From: Streptomyces sp. NBC_01788
Lineage (GTDB): Bacteria > Actinomycetota > Actinomycetes > Streptomycetales > Streptomycetaceae
Direction of reading: 5' to 3'
Length of the DNA stretch: 64,000 nucleotides
Assembly: GCF_035917575.1 (NCBI RefSeq)
Contig: NZ_CP109090.1
Location: forward strand, 496,001 to 560,000
Made by a program: the position numbers and the translations under genes. Positions 54,515-63,600 of the stretch are shown piece after piece. The first letter of the stretch is position 1; the number at the start of each line of letters is the position of its first letter. The notes below the pieces were generated by a model. It saw only the letters and a program-made list of their open reading frames with translations. It ran no database searches and was not told where the DNA came from.

Positions 54515-56043
54515 CGTGCGCTCCCTTCCGTGACGGTGTCCGAGGGCGTGCCGTCGGCGGTGTCCAGGGCGCGGTCGACGTCGGCCATGTCCGGCATGGT
54601 CAGCCCGTCCCGGCCGCGCCGGATCAGCAGACCGGTGAAGTAGACGGCACCGATCGCGAACAGCACGAGGACGTAGGTCCACGGGGCACGGAAGGAGGCA
54701 TCCCGGAAGATCAGCAGCTCGTACACCAGCCAGACGCCCGCGACGACCAGCACCGGCACTTCCCAGCGGCCCAGCGAGAAGCCCTGGGACGCGGGCAGGG
54801 AGCGGCGCTTGATGGCGTACATCGCGACGGTGCCGGCGTAGATGAGGGCGGGCAGCAGGGTTCCGGCGGAGAACAGCTGGAAGAGCGCGTCGGTGGAGCG
54901 GGAGAAGACCGCGAGGATGATCTGCGCGATGAGCATCATGAACACCGAGGCGTTCAGGGGCGTGGCGGTGCGCCGGTCCAGGCGCTTGAGCAGCCGCCAG
55001 CCGGGGAAGCGCTCGTCGCGGGACATCGCGTAGACCAGGCGGGTGCCGCTCAGGGTGATCACCAGTCCGCAGGAGAAGATCGACACGACGACCAGGACCA
55101 GCAGGATCTTGCCGACGACCGAGCCGAGCACGGCGGTGATGACGGTGGCCACGGGAGTCGCCGAGGCGCCGACACCGTCGATCCGGCCGGCCGCCGCGGT
55201 GACCGCGACCAGGAACAGGAAGCCGAGCACGCCCAGCGAGAGCACGGCCTGGACCATGGCCTTGGGGATGACCCGGGCCGGGTTCTTGGTCTCCTCGGCC
55301 AGGTTGGCCGCCGACTCGAAGCCGACGATGGTGAACGCGCCGAGCAGGAACGCCAGGGCGAACGGTCCGGCCGTGGTGCCGCCACCCAGGCCGTAGTAGC
55401 CGCTCGCGGGGACGCTTCCGGTGTCGAAGAGGTGCCCGAAGTCGAGCTTGCCGGTGAAGGCGCCCACCGCGAACAGCAGCACGGTCAGCGCGATCATGCC
55501 GACGAGCTGCACGGTGACGGCCACGTTGTTGACCCGGTGGGTGGTGCGGGTGGAGGCGGCGACGAGAAGTGCCTGGAGCAGTACGACGCCGGCGGTGATC
55601 ACCCAGGCGTTCTGCGTGGTGCCGACGTAGCGGAACAGCTCCGGAAGGATGGTGGAAGCGATCGTGTAGTCGACTGCGATCAGGACCACGCCCAGGAAGG
55701 CGAACGAGATCCATCCCATGATCCAGCCCCATACCGGGCCCACGATCCGTGACACCCATTGGTACGAGTAGCCGCTGATCGGGATGCGCGCGGCGAGGGC
55801 GCCGAAGACCAGGGCGATGGAGAGCTGGCCGATCACGGAGATCGGCCAGGCCCAGATGCCGCGTGGGCCGGAGGTCGCGAGCACCGAGCCGTAGGTGGTG
55901 AAGATGCCGGTGGCGATGGAGACGAACCCGAAGGCCACGGAGAACGAGGCGTACCAGCCGAGTTCCCGCGCCATCTGCTTGGGCTCACCCGCGCCCGGGG
56001 CGCCTGTTCCTGATCTCTGGGGACCTGATTCTGCGTGTGCCAT
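54511..56043 (-). CDS. APC family permease (amino acid/amine type)
   Basis: A 510-residue transporter with about 12 helices, of the amino acid-polyamine-organocation superfamily: the start ELGWYASFSVAFGFVSIATG and GYSYQWVSRIVGPVWGWIMG are typical of the APC amino acid/choline subgroup; FALAFLLGAFTIVGFESAAN covers helix 6. First gene of a four-gene coupled operon with the kinase, GlpA-like and GlpB-like genes. An APC porter is odd for a glycerol system, so the substrate may be a polyol, amino alcohol or similar. AGGGAAAAGAG precedes the ATG at 56043. Regulated probably by the divergent DeoR repressor. Confidence 0.85.
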   Translation of the reverse strand: MAHAESGPQRSGTGAPGAGEPKQMARELGWYASFSVAFGFVSIATGIFTTYGSVLATSGPRGIWAWPISVIGQLSIALVFGALAARIPISGYSYQWVSRIVGPVWGWIMGWISFAFLGVVLIAVDYTIASTILPELFRYVGTTQNAWVITAGVVLLQALLVAASTRTTHRVNNVAVTVQLVGMIALTVLLFAVGAFTGKLDFGHLFDTGSVPASGYYGLGGGTTAGPFALAFLLGAFTIVGFESAANLAEETKNPARVIPKAMVQAVLSLGVLGFLFLVAVTAAAGRIDGVGASATPVATVITAVLGSVVGKILLVLVVVSIFSCGLVITLSGTRLVYAMSRDERFPGWRLLKRLDRRTATPLNASVFMMLIAQIILAVFSRSTDALFQLFSAGTLLPALIYAGTVAMYAIKRRSLPASQGFSLGRWEVPVLVVAGVWLVYELLIFRDASFRAPWTYVLVLFAIGAVYFTGLLIRRGRDGLTMPDMADVDRALDTADGTPSDTVTEGSAR

Positions 56044-56235
56044 GACTCTTTTCCCTGTTTAACAGTGCCCCGCCGTGGAGTGCGAGAGCCAGTGAACGTG
56101 AGCAACCGAACTCGGTCGGCTGTGCGGGGACGCCCCGCGCGGGGTCTGCCGGGGCCTGTCCGCCGAGGGGGCGGCGGGGCCTGCGAGGGTGCGCAGGGCC
56201 GTGGCCGAAGCGGTCTCGGCAACCCACCCACCTGA

Positions 56236-56417
56236 CCGTTTCTGTGGATTGTTGACCGCTCGTTGCTGAAAGTGTGGACCCTTGCCCGTCTACCGTCAAG
56301 AGTCGTTCACCATGCACGCCAACGAGGACGCCGGTTCGGGAACGAGGGAGCCGGTCCGGCCCGGCACCGGCTGACCGTAGAATGCAGTCACAGATCCACA
56401 GAAACGGTCATCACCCA
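56236..56417. promoter_or_regulatory. divergent DeoR/permease promoter with a repeated motif
   Basis: CCGTTTCTGTGGATTGTTGA (56239-56258) and, in inverted orientation, CACAGATCCACAGAAACGGT (56389-56408) share GTTTCTGTGGAT, about 150 bases apart, each next to one of the divergent genes. Such a repeated 12-base element may be the DeoR operator pair and allow looping. Confidence 0.65.
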
Positions 56418-56429
56418 GGGAGGTGGGAC

Positions 56430-57191
56430 GTGCTCGCCGCCGAGCGCCACCGCAGAATCGTCGCCGAGATCGCCCGGCTGAAGTTCGTCACCACGGACGA
56501 CCTGACCACGCTGCTCGGCGTCTCCCACGAAACGGTCCGCAGGGACCTCGCCCTGCTCGAACGGCGCGGCGAGCTGTCCCGGGTGCACGGCGGCGCCACC
56601 AGCGCGCAGGCGCCGGTCGGCGAGGAGGCGCCCTTCAGCGAACGCAGCGGCAGCCTCGCCGCGGAGAAGGAGACCATCGGCCGGGCGGCGGCGGCGCTGA
56701 TCGAGCCGAACCAGACCGTCGTCATCGACGTGGGCACCACCGCCCTGGAGGTGGCCCGCGCACTGCCCGCCGACCACGCCGGCGTCATCGCCACCCCGTC
56801 CCTGCTCGTGGCCGCGGAGGTCAGCACACGGCCCCGGGTGGAGGTCCTGGTCAGCGGCGGACGGCTGAGGGCGGGCGACCTCGCCTGCTCCAACGCCCAG
56901 GCGGTGGAGTTCTTCGGCAACCTGCGCGCGGACGCCGTCTTCCTCGGGTCCGGTGGGATAGCCCCCTACGGGCTCACCGACTTCCATCTCGACGAGGTCG
57001 CCACCAAGCGGGCCATGCTCGCCGGCGCCTCGCACCGCTATGTACTGGCCGACTCCAGCAAGTTCGGCCGCACGGCCGCCCACCGCGTGTGCGAGCTGGA
57101 CGGCTTCGACACCCTCATCACGGACCAGCCCTGCCCGGCCGACCTGCGCACCGCGCTCACCCGGGCCGGGGCCACGGTCGTCGTGGGGTGA
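56430..57191 (+). CDS. DeoR family repressor
   Basis: A 253-residue DeoR-type regulator. N-terminal helix-turn-helix: LAAERHRRIVAEIARL, then TTDDLTTLLGVSHETVRRDL; the DeoR signature LERRGELSRVHGGA; the C-terminal sugar-phosphate sensing domain begins IGRAAAALIEPNQTVVIDVG and has LADSSKFGR, as in GlpR. The GTG at 56430 has GGGAGGTGGG upstream. It diverges from the permease-kinase operon and should repress it until a phosphorylated intermediate appears. Confidence 0.9.
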   Translation: MLAAERHRRIVAEIARLKFVTTDDLTTLLGVSHETVRRDLALLERRGELSRVHGGATSAQAPVGEEAPFSERSGSLAAEKETIGRAAAALIEPNQTVVIDVGTTALEVARALPADHAGVIATPSLLVAAEVSTRPRVEVLVSGGRLRAGDLACSNAQAVEFFGNLRADAVFLGSGGIAPYGLTDFHLDEVATKRAMLAGASHRYVLADSSKFGRTAAHRVCELDGFDTLITDQPCPADLRTALTRAGATVVVG

Positions 57192-57207
57192 TCCGTACGG
57201 AGCCCGG

Positions 57208-57230
57208 CCGGCCCGCACCGCATGGGCCGG
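57208..57230. terminator. hairpin between DeoR and lipoprotein genes
   Basis: CCGGCCC pairs with GGGCCGG around a 9-base loop, 16 bases past the DeoR stop, before a convergent gene. Confidence 0.5.
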
Positions 57231-57294
57231 CGAGCCCGGGGCCACCGCCACGGGCGCCAGGGGTGGGGCGCCCGGGGCGGAAGGCGGGGCCGGA

Positions 57295-57675
57295 CTACTT
57301 GCAGAGCTCCAGGCCGCGGTCGATGACCGCCTCCAGGGAGATGTTCTTGCCGGGGTTGTTGGGGTCGCCGGCCCAGATGGGGTCGGGCCCGGGGTGCTTC
57401 TGCCGGGCGCGGCTGTTGAGACCGTAGGTGCCTTCGGCGGTGATGAAGGTGACGGCCTGGTCGGCGCAGGCGAGGTTGCCGGAGGCGACCGTGAACGGCC
57501 AGGGGGTGGTGGTCCGTTCGGTGATGTAGCCAGTCGAGTCGGGGTCGCCCAGGGTGGCGGCGGACTCGGTGTTGTCGGTGCTGTCGCGCTCGGCGGTGCC
57601 GGAGCCGCCGAGGCAGCCGGTCAGGGCGAGACAACCGAAGACTGCGGCCGCGACGGCGGTGACACGGATGCGCAT
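57295..57675 (-). CDS. DUF2511 lipoprotein (YebY-like)
   Basis: A 126-residue lipoprotein: MRIRVTAVAAAVFGCLALTG then Cys21 as lipobox (LTGC). The mature part has two Cys (ACADQAV; the Cys of ELCK at the very end) and the DUF2511 pattern WPFTVASGNLACADQAVTF. YebY relatives have been linked to copper stress in enterobacteria; no such evidence here. ATG 57675 with AAGGGGGATC upstream. Confidence 0.82.
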   Translation of the reverse strand: MRIRVTAVAAAVFGCLALTGCLGGSGTAERDSTDNTESAATLGDPDSTGYITERTTTPWPFTVASGNLACADQAVTFITAEGTYGLNSRARQKHPGPDPIWAGDPNNPGKNISLEAVIDRGLELCK

Positions 57676-57793
57676 GATCCCCCTTGGACAAGTGATGAGG
57701 ATGAGATCGAAACAACATCATCTGCCCGGTGACCGAAAATGGTGGATCCCGTGTCGGCTCTGTGATGGGATCGTGACGGTCAGTTGAAGCGTC

Positions 57794-58339
57794 CTAGGCG
57801 CACGGGACCGGGCCGTCGCCACCCAGGATCGTCGATCCGGTCCCGCCAACGGCACCCCGCGCTTCATGGACGAACGACAGGATTCCGTGCACGAGGCGCA
57901 GAGGATGGACGTTTCTCCTGCGCTGCGTGAAGCTGTCCAGCAGTTCGTAGCCGGTACACAGCATCACTTCGCTGCCCTCATATGATTCGAGGTTGATCAC
58001 CGCGGCCTCGAGCAGGCGAAGCTCACCGGTGAGCAGGGGGAGATCGTCGCGGAGCTGGCTCGATGCCAGTCCGGCTCGCGCGTACAGCGCCGGTATCAGC
58101 GCGGACCCACTGGCACTGGCTATTGTTTTTTCGTCCGCGGAACTTAATTCGGCAATTTGAGCATGGGCGTACTCGAAAATCTCCACAAGAGTGGCCATTT
58201 CTCGAATGCTCATTGCGATCACATCCGAGGCGGTCGGTGACTCCGATGGGTCTCCGGGCTGGTCACGGCGGCGTCTACGCATGGATACATCCCTGGCGAT
58301 TCGTGCGGCTGCTGCGCCTGCATCAAGCGGGATGATCAC
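57794..58339 (-). CDS. hypothetical helical protein
   Basis: A 181-residue reading frame, mainly helical, starting at a GTG at 58339 (VIIPLDAGAAAARIA) with GGAG 5 bases upstream. The N-terminus is basic (RRRRRD). The middle is acidic (MSIREMATLVEIFEYAHAQI; ADEKTIASASGSALIPALYA). The base composition is less GC-rich than its neighbours. No domain recognised. The codon pattern is compatible with a gene, but it is not sure. Confidence 0.5.
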   Translation of the reverse strand: MIIPLDAGAAAARIARDVSMRRRRRDQPGDPSESPTASDVIAMSIREMATLVEIFEYAHAQIAELSSADEKTIASASGSALIPALYARAGLASSQLRDDLPLLTGELRLLEAAVINLESYEGSEVMLCTGYELLDSFTQRRRNVHPLRLVHGILSFVHEARGAVGGTGSTILGGDGPVPCA

Positions 58340-58647
58340 AGGGTCTCCATGGAAAATCTCAGACTCTTCTTGGGTGATCCTTTGCCCGACCGAGTCGGAC
58401 AGCGCCCACGGGGGCGGATTTGACCCGATTGAGCCGTTAGCTCCGCTTACAGCCGGACGTGAGAATGAGGCAATTCATTCCGTCTCATCGATTTACTCCC
58501 TTTGGTAAAACTTTGCTTGAGACTTGGGGAGGGGTAAGCGTCGATTTTCAGCCAGTCGCAGCCCGGTTGTGACCGAAAGGTTTCGAGGACGCGGCGGTGC
58601 GGGCCGCCCTGTGGGGTGGGCGGCCCGCACCAGTGGGGGGCGGAACG
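58340..58647. other. gap with snapalysin terminator
   Basis: A 308-base gap. It holds a perfect 14-bp hairpin at 58596-58631 just after the snapalysin gene. The rest (58340-58560, AT-richer) probably includes the promoter of the hypothetical gene at 58339; no other gene is seen. Confidence 0.5.
58596..58631 (-). terminator. snapalysin terminator
   Basis: GGTGCGGGCCGCCC pairs perfectly with GGGCGGCCCGCACC around an 8-base loop, 16 bases past the snapalysin stop. Confidence 0.75.
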
Positions 58648-59346
58648 TCAGTTGGCCTTGTCCAGCTCCTTCAGGGCCTTCGCGAGACCGTTGGCCCACA
58701 GCTGGTTGACGCGGGCGCGCTCGTTGGCGTCGGGGTAGCGGTTGGTGCAGGACGTGCCGGGGCCGCCGCCCGACATCAGCTCGCTGCACGGGCCGCTGTA
58801 GTGGTCCGGCAGGCCCAGCACGTGGCCAGTCTCGTGGGCGGTGACCCGGATCGAGTCGTACTGCCGGTTCTGCGCGTAGTCGAGGAAGACGTAGCCCTTG
58901 CCGTGGCCGTTCGTGGAGGCGTAGGAGCCCCGCGAGTCGTTGCCCTCGTAGTACGCGAAGTCGGCGCTGCCCGACGTCGCCTGAAGCTTGACGTTGGACA
59001 CCGAGCTGTTCCATATGGAGGCCGCGTTGGATATCTGCGAGGCGAAGCTCGGCGCCTGGGAGGCGTTGTAGTAGACAGTCACCGACTGGAGGGTCGGGTG
59101 GGCGGCCTGCTTCTCGGCGACGGACTTCAGCACCGCTTCGAAGAACGCCTTGTTGTTGGCCGCGCTCTCCGCGGAGCCGGCGTACTGGGCGTACGCGGCG
59201 GAGGCGGACGGCGCGGAGCGGGCGGTCTCGGCGCTCGCCGGGGTCGCGGTGCCCAGGGCGGCGGAGGCCAGGCCGAGGCCGAGCGCGAGGGCCAGCAGCC
59301 GCCGGGGGGTCTTCGCGGACGTGGAGGACGTACGGGACGCCTTCAT
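58648..59346 (-). CDS. snpA: snapalysin, small secreted zinc protease
   Basis: A 232-residue preproenzyme, extracellular neutral protease of the M7 family. Signal: [20 protein letters not shown] followed by hydrophobic [19 protein letters not shown]; a pro-part of about 50 residues; then the mature protease with [13 protein letters not shown] (His171, His175, Asp181: zinc ligands; Glu172 catalytic), and a Met turn in ELMSGGGPG. Two Cys (PCSEL, SCTNRY). The family uses Asp as third ligand, as here. The ATG at 59346 has AGGAG about 9 bases upstream. It is divergent from a LysR gene, the known snpA/snpR layout. Confidence 0.93.
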   Translation of the reverse strand: MKASRTSSTSAKTPRRLLALALGLGLASAALGTATPASAETARSAPSASAAYAQYAGSAESAANNKAFFEAVLKSVAEKQAAHPTLQSVTVYYNASQAPSFASQISNAASIWNSSVSNVKLQATSGSADFAYYEGNDSRGSYASTNGHGKGYVFLDYAQNRQYDSIRVTAHETGHVLGLPDHYSGPCSELMSGGGPGTSCTNRYPDANERARVNQLWANGLAKALKELDKAN

Positions 59347-59541
59347 GTGGGGGGCTCCTACTCGTTCGTGTGGGGTGGTGAACGACCGGTCACGCAGGAG
59401 TTTCGGGCACACCAACGGGCCGGCGGATGATGGCAACCGGGGATAGCGCGGGGCTATCGGGGCCGACTCGTACGATTCCGCTGGTTCCGTTGGCATTTGA
59501 ACGTCTGGTGCGGCGTCACACGCGCCCCTACGCTCCCTCCC

Positions 59542-60576
59542 ATGGAGCTCGAGGTGAGGCACCTGCGTGTGCTGTGCGCCATCGCCGACCACGGCAGCCT
59601 GCACCGGGCGGCTCGGCAACTCGGTGTGGCTCAGCCCTCGTTGAGCACCCAACTGCGCCGTATCGAGCACGCGCTCGGCGGTCAGCTCTTCCTGCGCACC
59701 CGTGCGGGCTGCCGTCCCACGCCGCTGGGTCACGCGGTACTGAGCCGGGCCAGACCCCTCGTCGCCGAACTCGCCTCCCTCGTCACCGAGGCGCGGGCGG
59801 CCGCGGCCCGGGCCGCCGGCGGCGCGCGGCTGCGCATCGGCGCCACGGCGAGCCGGGCCCTGCCGGGCTGGCTACGCCGGCTGCGCACCCGCGCGCCGCG
59901 GACCGAACCCACCCTCCAGATGGACGCGTCGGCGAACTGCCTGCTGCGCCTGGTCGCCGCCGGGCGGCTGGACATGGCCTTCGTGCACGAGGTGGAGGGC
60001 AGCCCACTGCGGATCCCGGCCGGGCTCTGTGTGCGCGTACTGGTCGAACGTGAACCGCAGTTCGTCTCCCTCGCCGCCGACCATCCGGCAGCCGCGCTGC
60101 CCGAGGTGCGGCTCTCCGACCTCGCGGGCGACCGCTGGATGGTGGACTCCACGGTCGACGGCGAATGGGACGCCCTGTGCCGCGTGCTGCGCGAGGCGGG
60201 GCTCGACTCCGACATGCTGCACGGCGACTACCTCACCGCGTACTCCCTGGCGGCCACCGGCGAGGTGGTGACGGTCAGTCAGCCCACCGCACGCCCCCGC
60301 GCCGAACTCGCCATCCGCCCCTTGCAGGGCGATCCCATCGGAGTGCGACTCCTGCTCGCGGCCCGCACCGAATCCGAACTCGATCTGGCCTACGCCGAGT
60401 TGGAGGAGTCCTACTGGGAGGCGGCCCACCAGTCCCCGGCCTACCAGACCTGGCTGAACCGCGCCGGCACCCACCCGCGCACCACGCCCCGCCCCGCCCG
60501 CGTAGCCCAGACGCCCCATACGGACACCCACACGGACACTCCCCGGCGCAGACGCCCGATACCGGTCGGCCCGTAG
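59542..60576 (+). CDS. LysR regulator of snapalysin (SnpR/MprR-like)
   Basis: A 344-residue LysR regulator. The N-terminal helix-turn-helix is [20 protein letters not shown], followed by [15 protein letters not shown]. The C-terminal tail is long and Pro/Thr/His-rich ([14 protein letters not shown]). Divergent from snpA with a 195-base gap, the arrangement of the Streptomyces snpR and mprR activators. The ATG at 59542 ([11 protein letters not shown]) fits the family start; no good ribosome site is seen and a longer start at 59497 is possible. Confidence 0.88.
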   Translation: MELEVRHLRVLCAIADHGSLHRAARQLGVAQPSLSTQLRRIEHALGGQLFLRTRAGCRPTPLGHAVLSRARPLVAELASLVTEARAAAARAAGGARLRIGATASRALPGWLRRLRTRAPRTEPTLQMDASANCLLRLVAAGRLDMAFVHEVEGSPLRIPAGLCVRVLVEREPQFVSLAADHPAAALPEVRLSDLAGDRWMVDSTVDGEWDALCRVLREAGLDSDMLHGDYLTAYSLAATGEVVTVSQPTARPRAELAIRPLQGDPIGVRLLLAARTESELDLAYAELEESYWEAAHQSPAYQTWLNRAGTHPRTTPRPARVAQTPHTDTHTDTPRRRRPIPVGP

Positions 60577-60599
60577 GCGAGGTCAGCCACGGCAGCCGG

Positions 60600-60634
60600 A
60601 CGGCGCACCACCCGCCGGGCCGGTGGTGCGCCGT
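60600..60634. terminator. hairpin between LysR and pyruvate carboxylase
   Basis: ACGGCGCACCACC pairs perfectly with GGTGGTGCGCCGT around a 9-base loop, between two convergent genes. Confidence 0.75.
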
Positions 60635-60647
60635 GCAGGGGGTCGGC

Positions 60648-63600
60648 TCAGCTCACCTCGACGAGGAGGTCGCCGCCCTCCACCTGCTGGATGTGGTTGA
60701 TGGCCAGCCTGGTCACTCGGCCGGACCTGGGGGCGGTGATGGCGGCCTCCATCTTCATGGCCTCGATGGTGGCCACGGTCGCGCCGGCCGCCACCTCGTC
60801 GCCCTCGTCGACCGCGAGGGTCACCACGCCGGCGAACGGTGCGGCCACATGGCCGGGGTTGGCCCGGTCGGCCTTCTCCGTCACGGGGACGTCGGAGGCC
60901 GCCGTGGCGTCGCGCACCTGGATCGGGCGGAGCTGGCCGTTCAGCGTGGACATCACGGTGCGCATACCGCGTTCGTCCGCCTCGCCGATGGCCTGGAGTT
61001 CGATGAGGAGCCGCACGCCGGGCTCCAGGTCGACGGCGTACTCGTCGGCGGGGCGCAGCCCGTAGAAGAAGTCCTTGCTGTCCAGCACGCTGGTGTCGCC
61101 GTAGGCCTGGCGGTGGGCCTCGAACTCCCGGGTCGGGCCGGGGAACAGCAGCCGGTTGAGGGTGGAGCGGCGGGACTTCTCCAGGCCGGAGCGGTCCTCG
61201 GCGGTGAGCTCGGTGACGGGCTTGGCCTGCGCGCGGCCGTTGAGCGCCTTGGTGCGGAACGGCTCCGGCCAGCCGCCGGGCGGCGTGCCCAGCTCACCGC
61301 GCAGGAAGCCGATCACGGAGTCGGGGATGTCGAACCGGTCCGGCGCCTCCTCGAAGTCCTCCGGCGCCACACCGGCGCCGACCAGGTGCAGGGCGAGGTC
61401 GCCGACCACCTTGGACGAGGGCGTGACCTTGACCAGGCGGCCCAGGATGCGGTCGGCGGCGGCGTACATCGCCTCGATGTCCTCGAAGCGGTCGCCGAGG
61501 CCCAGCGCGACCGCCTGGGTGCGCAGGTTGGACAGCTGACCGCCGGGGATCTCGTGGAGGTAGACGCGCCCGGTCGGCGAGGCCAGTCCCGCCTCGAACG
61601 GGGCGTAGATCTTGCGGACGCTCTCCCAGTACGGCTCCAGGTCGCCGACCGCCTTCAGGTCGAGGCCGGTGGGCCGGTCGGAGTGGTCGGTGGCGGCGAC
61701 GATCGCCGACAGCGACGGCTGGGAGGTGGTGCCGGCCATGGAGGCGACCGCGCCGTCCACGGCGTCTGCGCCGGCCTGGACGGCGGCGAGATAGGTGGCG
61801 AGCTGACCGCCCGCGGTGTCGTGGGTGTGCAGGTGGACCGGCAGGTCGAACTCGCGGCGCAGCGCGGACACGAGCCTCGCGACTGCGGGCGCCCGCAGCA
61901 GCCCGGCCATGTCCTTCACGGCCAGGACGTGCGCTCCGGCAGCCACGATCTGCTCGGCCAGGCGCAGGTAGTAGTCCAGGGTGTACAGGCGCTCGGAGGG
62001 GTCGGACAGGTCCCCGGTGTAGCACAGGGCGACCTCGGCGACCGCCGTCCCGGTCTCGCGTACGGCGTCGATGGCCGGCCGCATCTGGCCGACGTCGTTG
62101 AGGGCGTCGAAGACGCGGAAGATGTCGATGCCGGTGGCGGCGGCCTCCTGGACGAAGGCGTCGGTCACCTCGGTCGGGTACGGCGTGTAGCCCACGGTGT
62201 TGCGGCCGCGCAGCAGCATCTGGAGGCAGATGTTGGGCACCGCCTCCCGCAGGGCGGCCAGACGCTCCCAGGGGTCCTCGGCGAGGAAGCGCAGGGCGAC
62301 GTCGTAGGTGGCACCGCCCCAGCACTCCAGGGACAGCAGCTGGGGCAGGGTCCGGGCCACGACCGGGGCGGCGGCGAGCAGGTCCTTGGTGCGCACGCGG
62401 GTGGCGAGCAGCGACTGGTGCGCGTCGCGGAAGGTGGTGTCGGTGACGCCGATGGTCGGCGACTCGCGCAGGAGGCGGGCGAAACCGTCGGGGCCGAGTT
62501 CGACGAGCTTCTGCCGGGAGCCGGCGGGCGGCTCGCCCGCGGGCAGCGCCGGCAGCTTGGTGACCGGGTCGATCACCTCGGGCCGTTCCCCGTGCGGCTT
62601 GTTCACGGTGACGTCGGCGAGGTAGGTGAGCAGCTTCGTGCCGCGGTCGGCGGAGGAGCGAGCGGTCAGCAGGTGCGGGCGCTGCTCGATGAACGACGTG
62701 GTGACCCGCCCGGCCTGGAAGTCGGGGTCGTCGAGTACGGCCTGGAGGAACGGGATGTTCGTGGCGACGCCGCGGATGCGGAACTCGGCCACGGCGCGCC
62801 GGGCCCGGCCGATCGCTGCCTTGAAGTCCCTTCCGCGGCAGGTGAGTTTGACGAGCATCGAGTCGAAGTGCGCGCTGATCTCGGTACCGGCGTGGGTGGT
62901 TCCGCCGTCCAGGCGGATGCCGGAGCCGCCCGGGGAGCGGTAGGCGCTGATGCGTCCGGTGTCCGGGCGGAAGCCGTTGGCCGGGTCCTCGGTGGTGATG
63001 CGGCACTGCAGGGCGGCGCCGCGCAGGGTGACGGTGTCCTGGGAGAGCCCGAGGTCGGCCAGGGTCTCGCCGGCGGCGATGCGGATCTGGGCCTGGACCA
63101 GGTCGACGTCGGTGACCTCCTCGGTCACCGTGTGCTCGACCTGGATGCGCGGGTTCATCTCGATGAAGACGTGGTTGCCCTCGCGGTCGAGCAGGAACTC
63201 CACGGTGCCCGCGTTGCGGTAGCCGATCTCCCGGGCGAAGCGCACCGCGTCGGCGCAGATCCGCTCGCGCAGCGCCGGGTCGAGGTTCGGCGCGGGCGCG
63301 ATCTCGATCACCTTCTGGTGGCGGCGCTGGAGCGAGCAGTCGCGCTCGAACAGGTGGATGACGTCACCCTGGCCGTCGGCGAGGATCTGCACCTCGATGT
63401 GGCGCGGCTCGACGACGGCCTTCTCCAGGAAGACGGTGGGGTCGCCGAACGCGGACGCCGCCTCCCGGGACGCCGCCTCGATGGACTCGCGCAGCGCGGC
63501 GGGGTCCTCCACCCGGCGCATGCCGCGCCCGCCCCCGCCCGCGACCGCCTTGACGAACACGGGGAAGCCGATGTCCTCGGCGGCGCGGACGAGTTCGTCG

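Noticed and set aside
53081..55759. A single 892-codon fusion of permease and kinase
   Set aside because: The upstream part is an alternative frame of the permease. The kinase has its own GTG with GGAAGGGAG.
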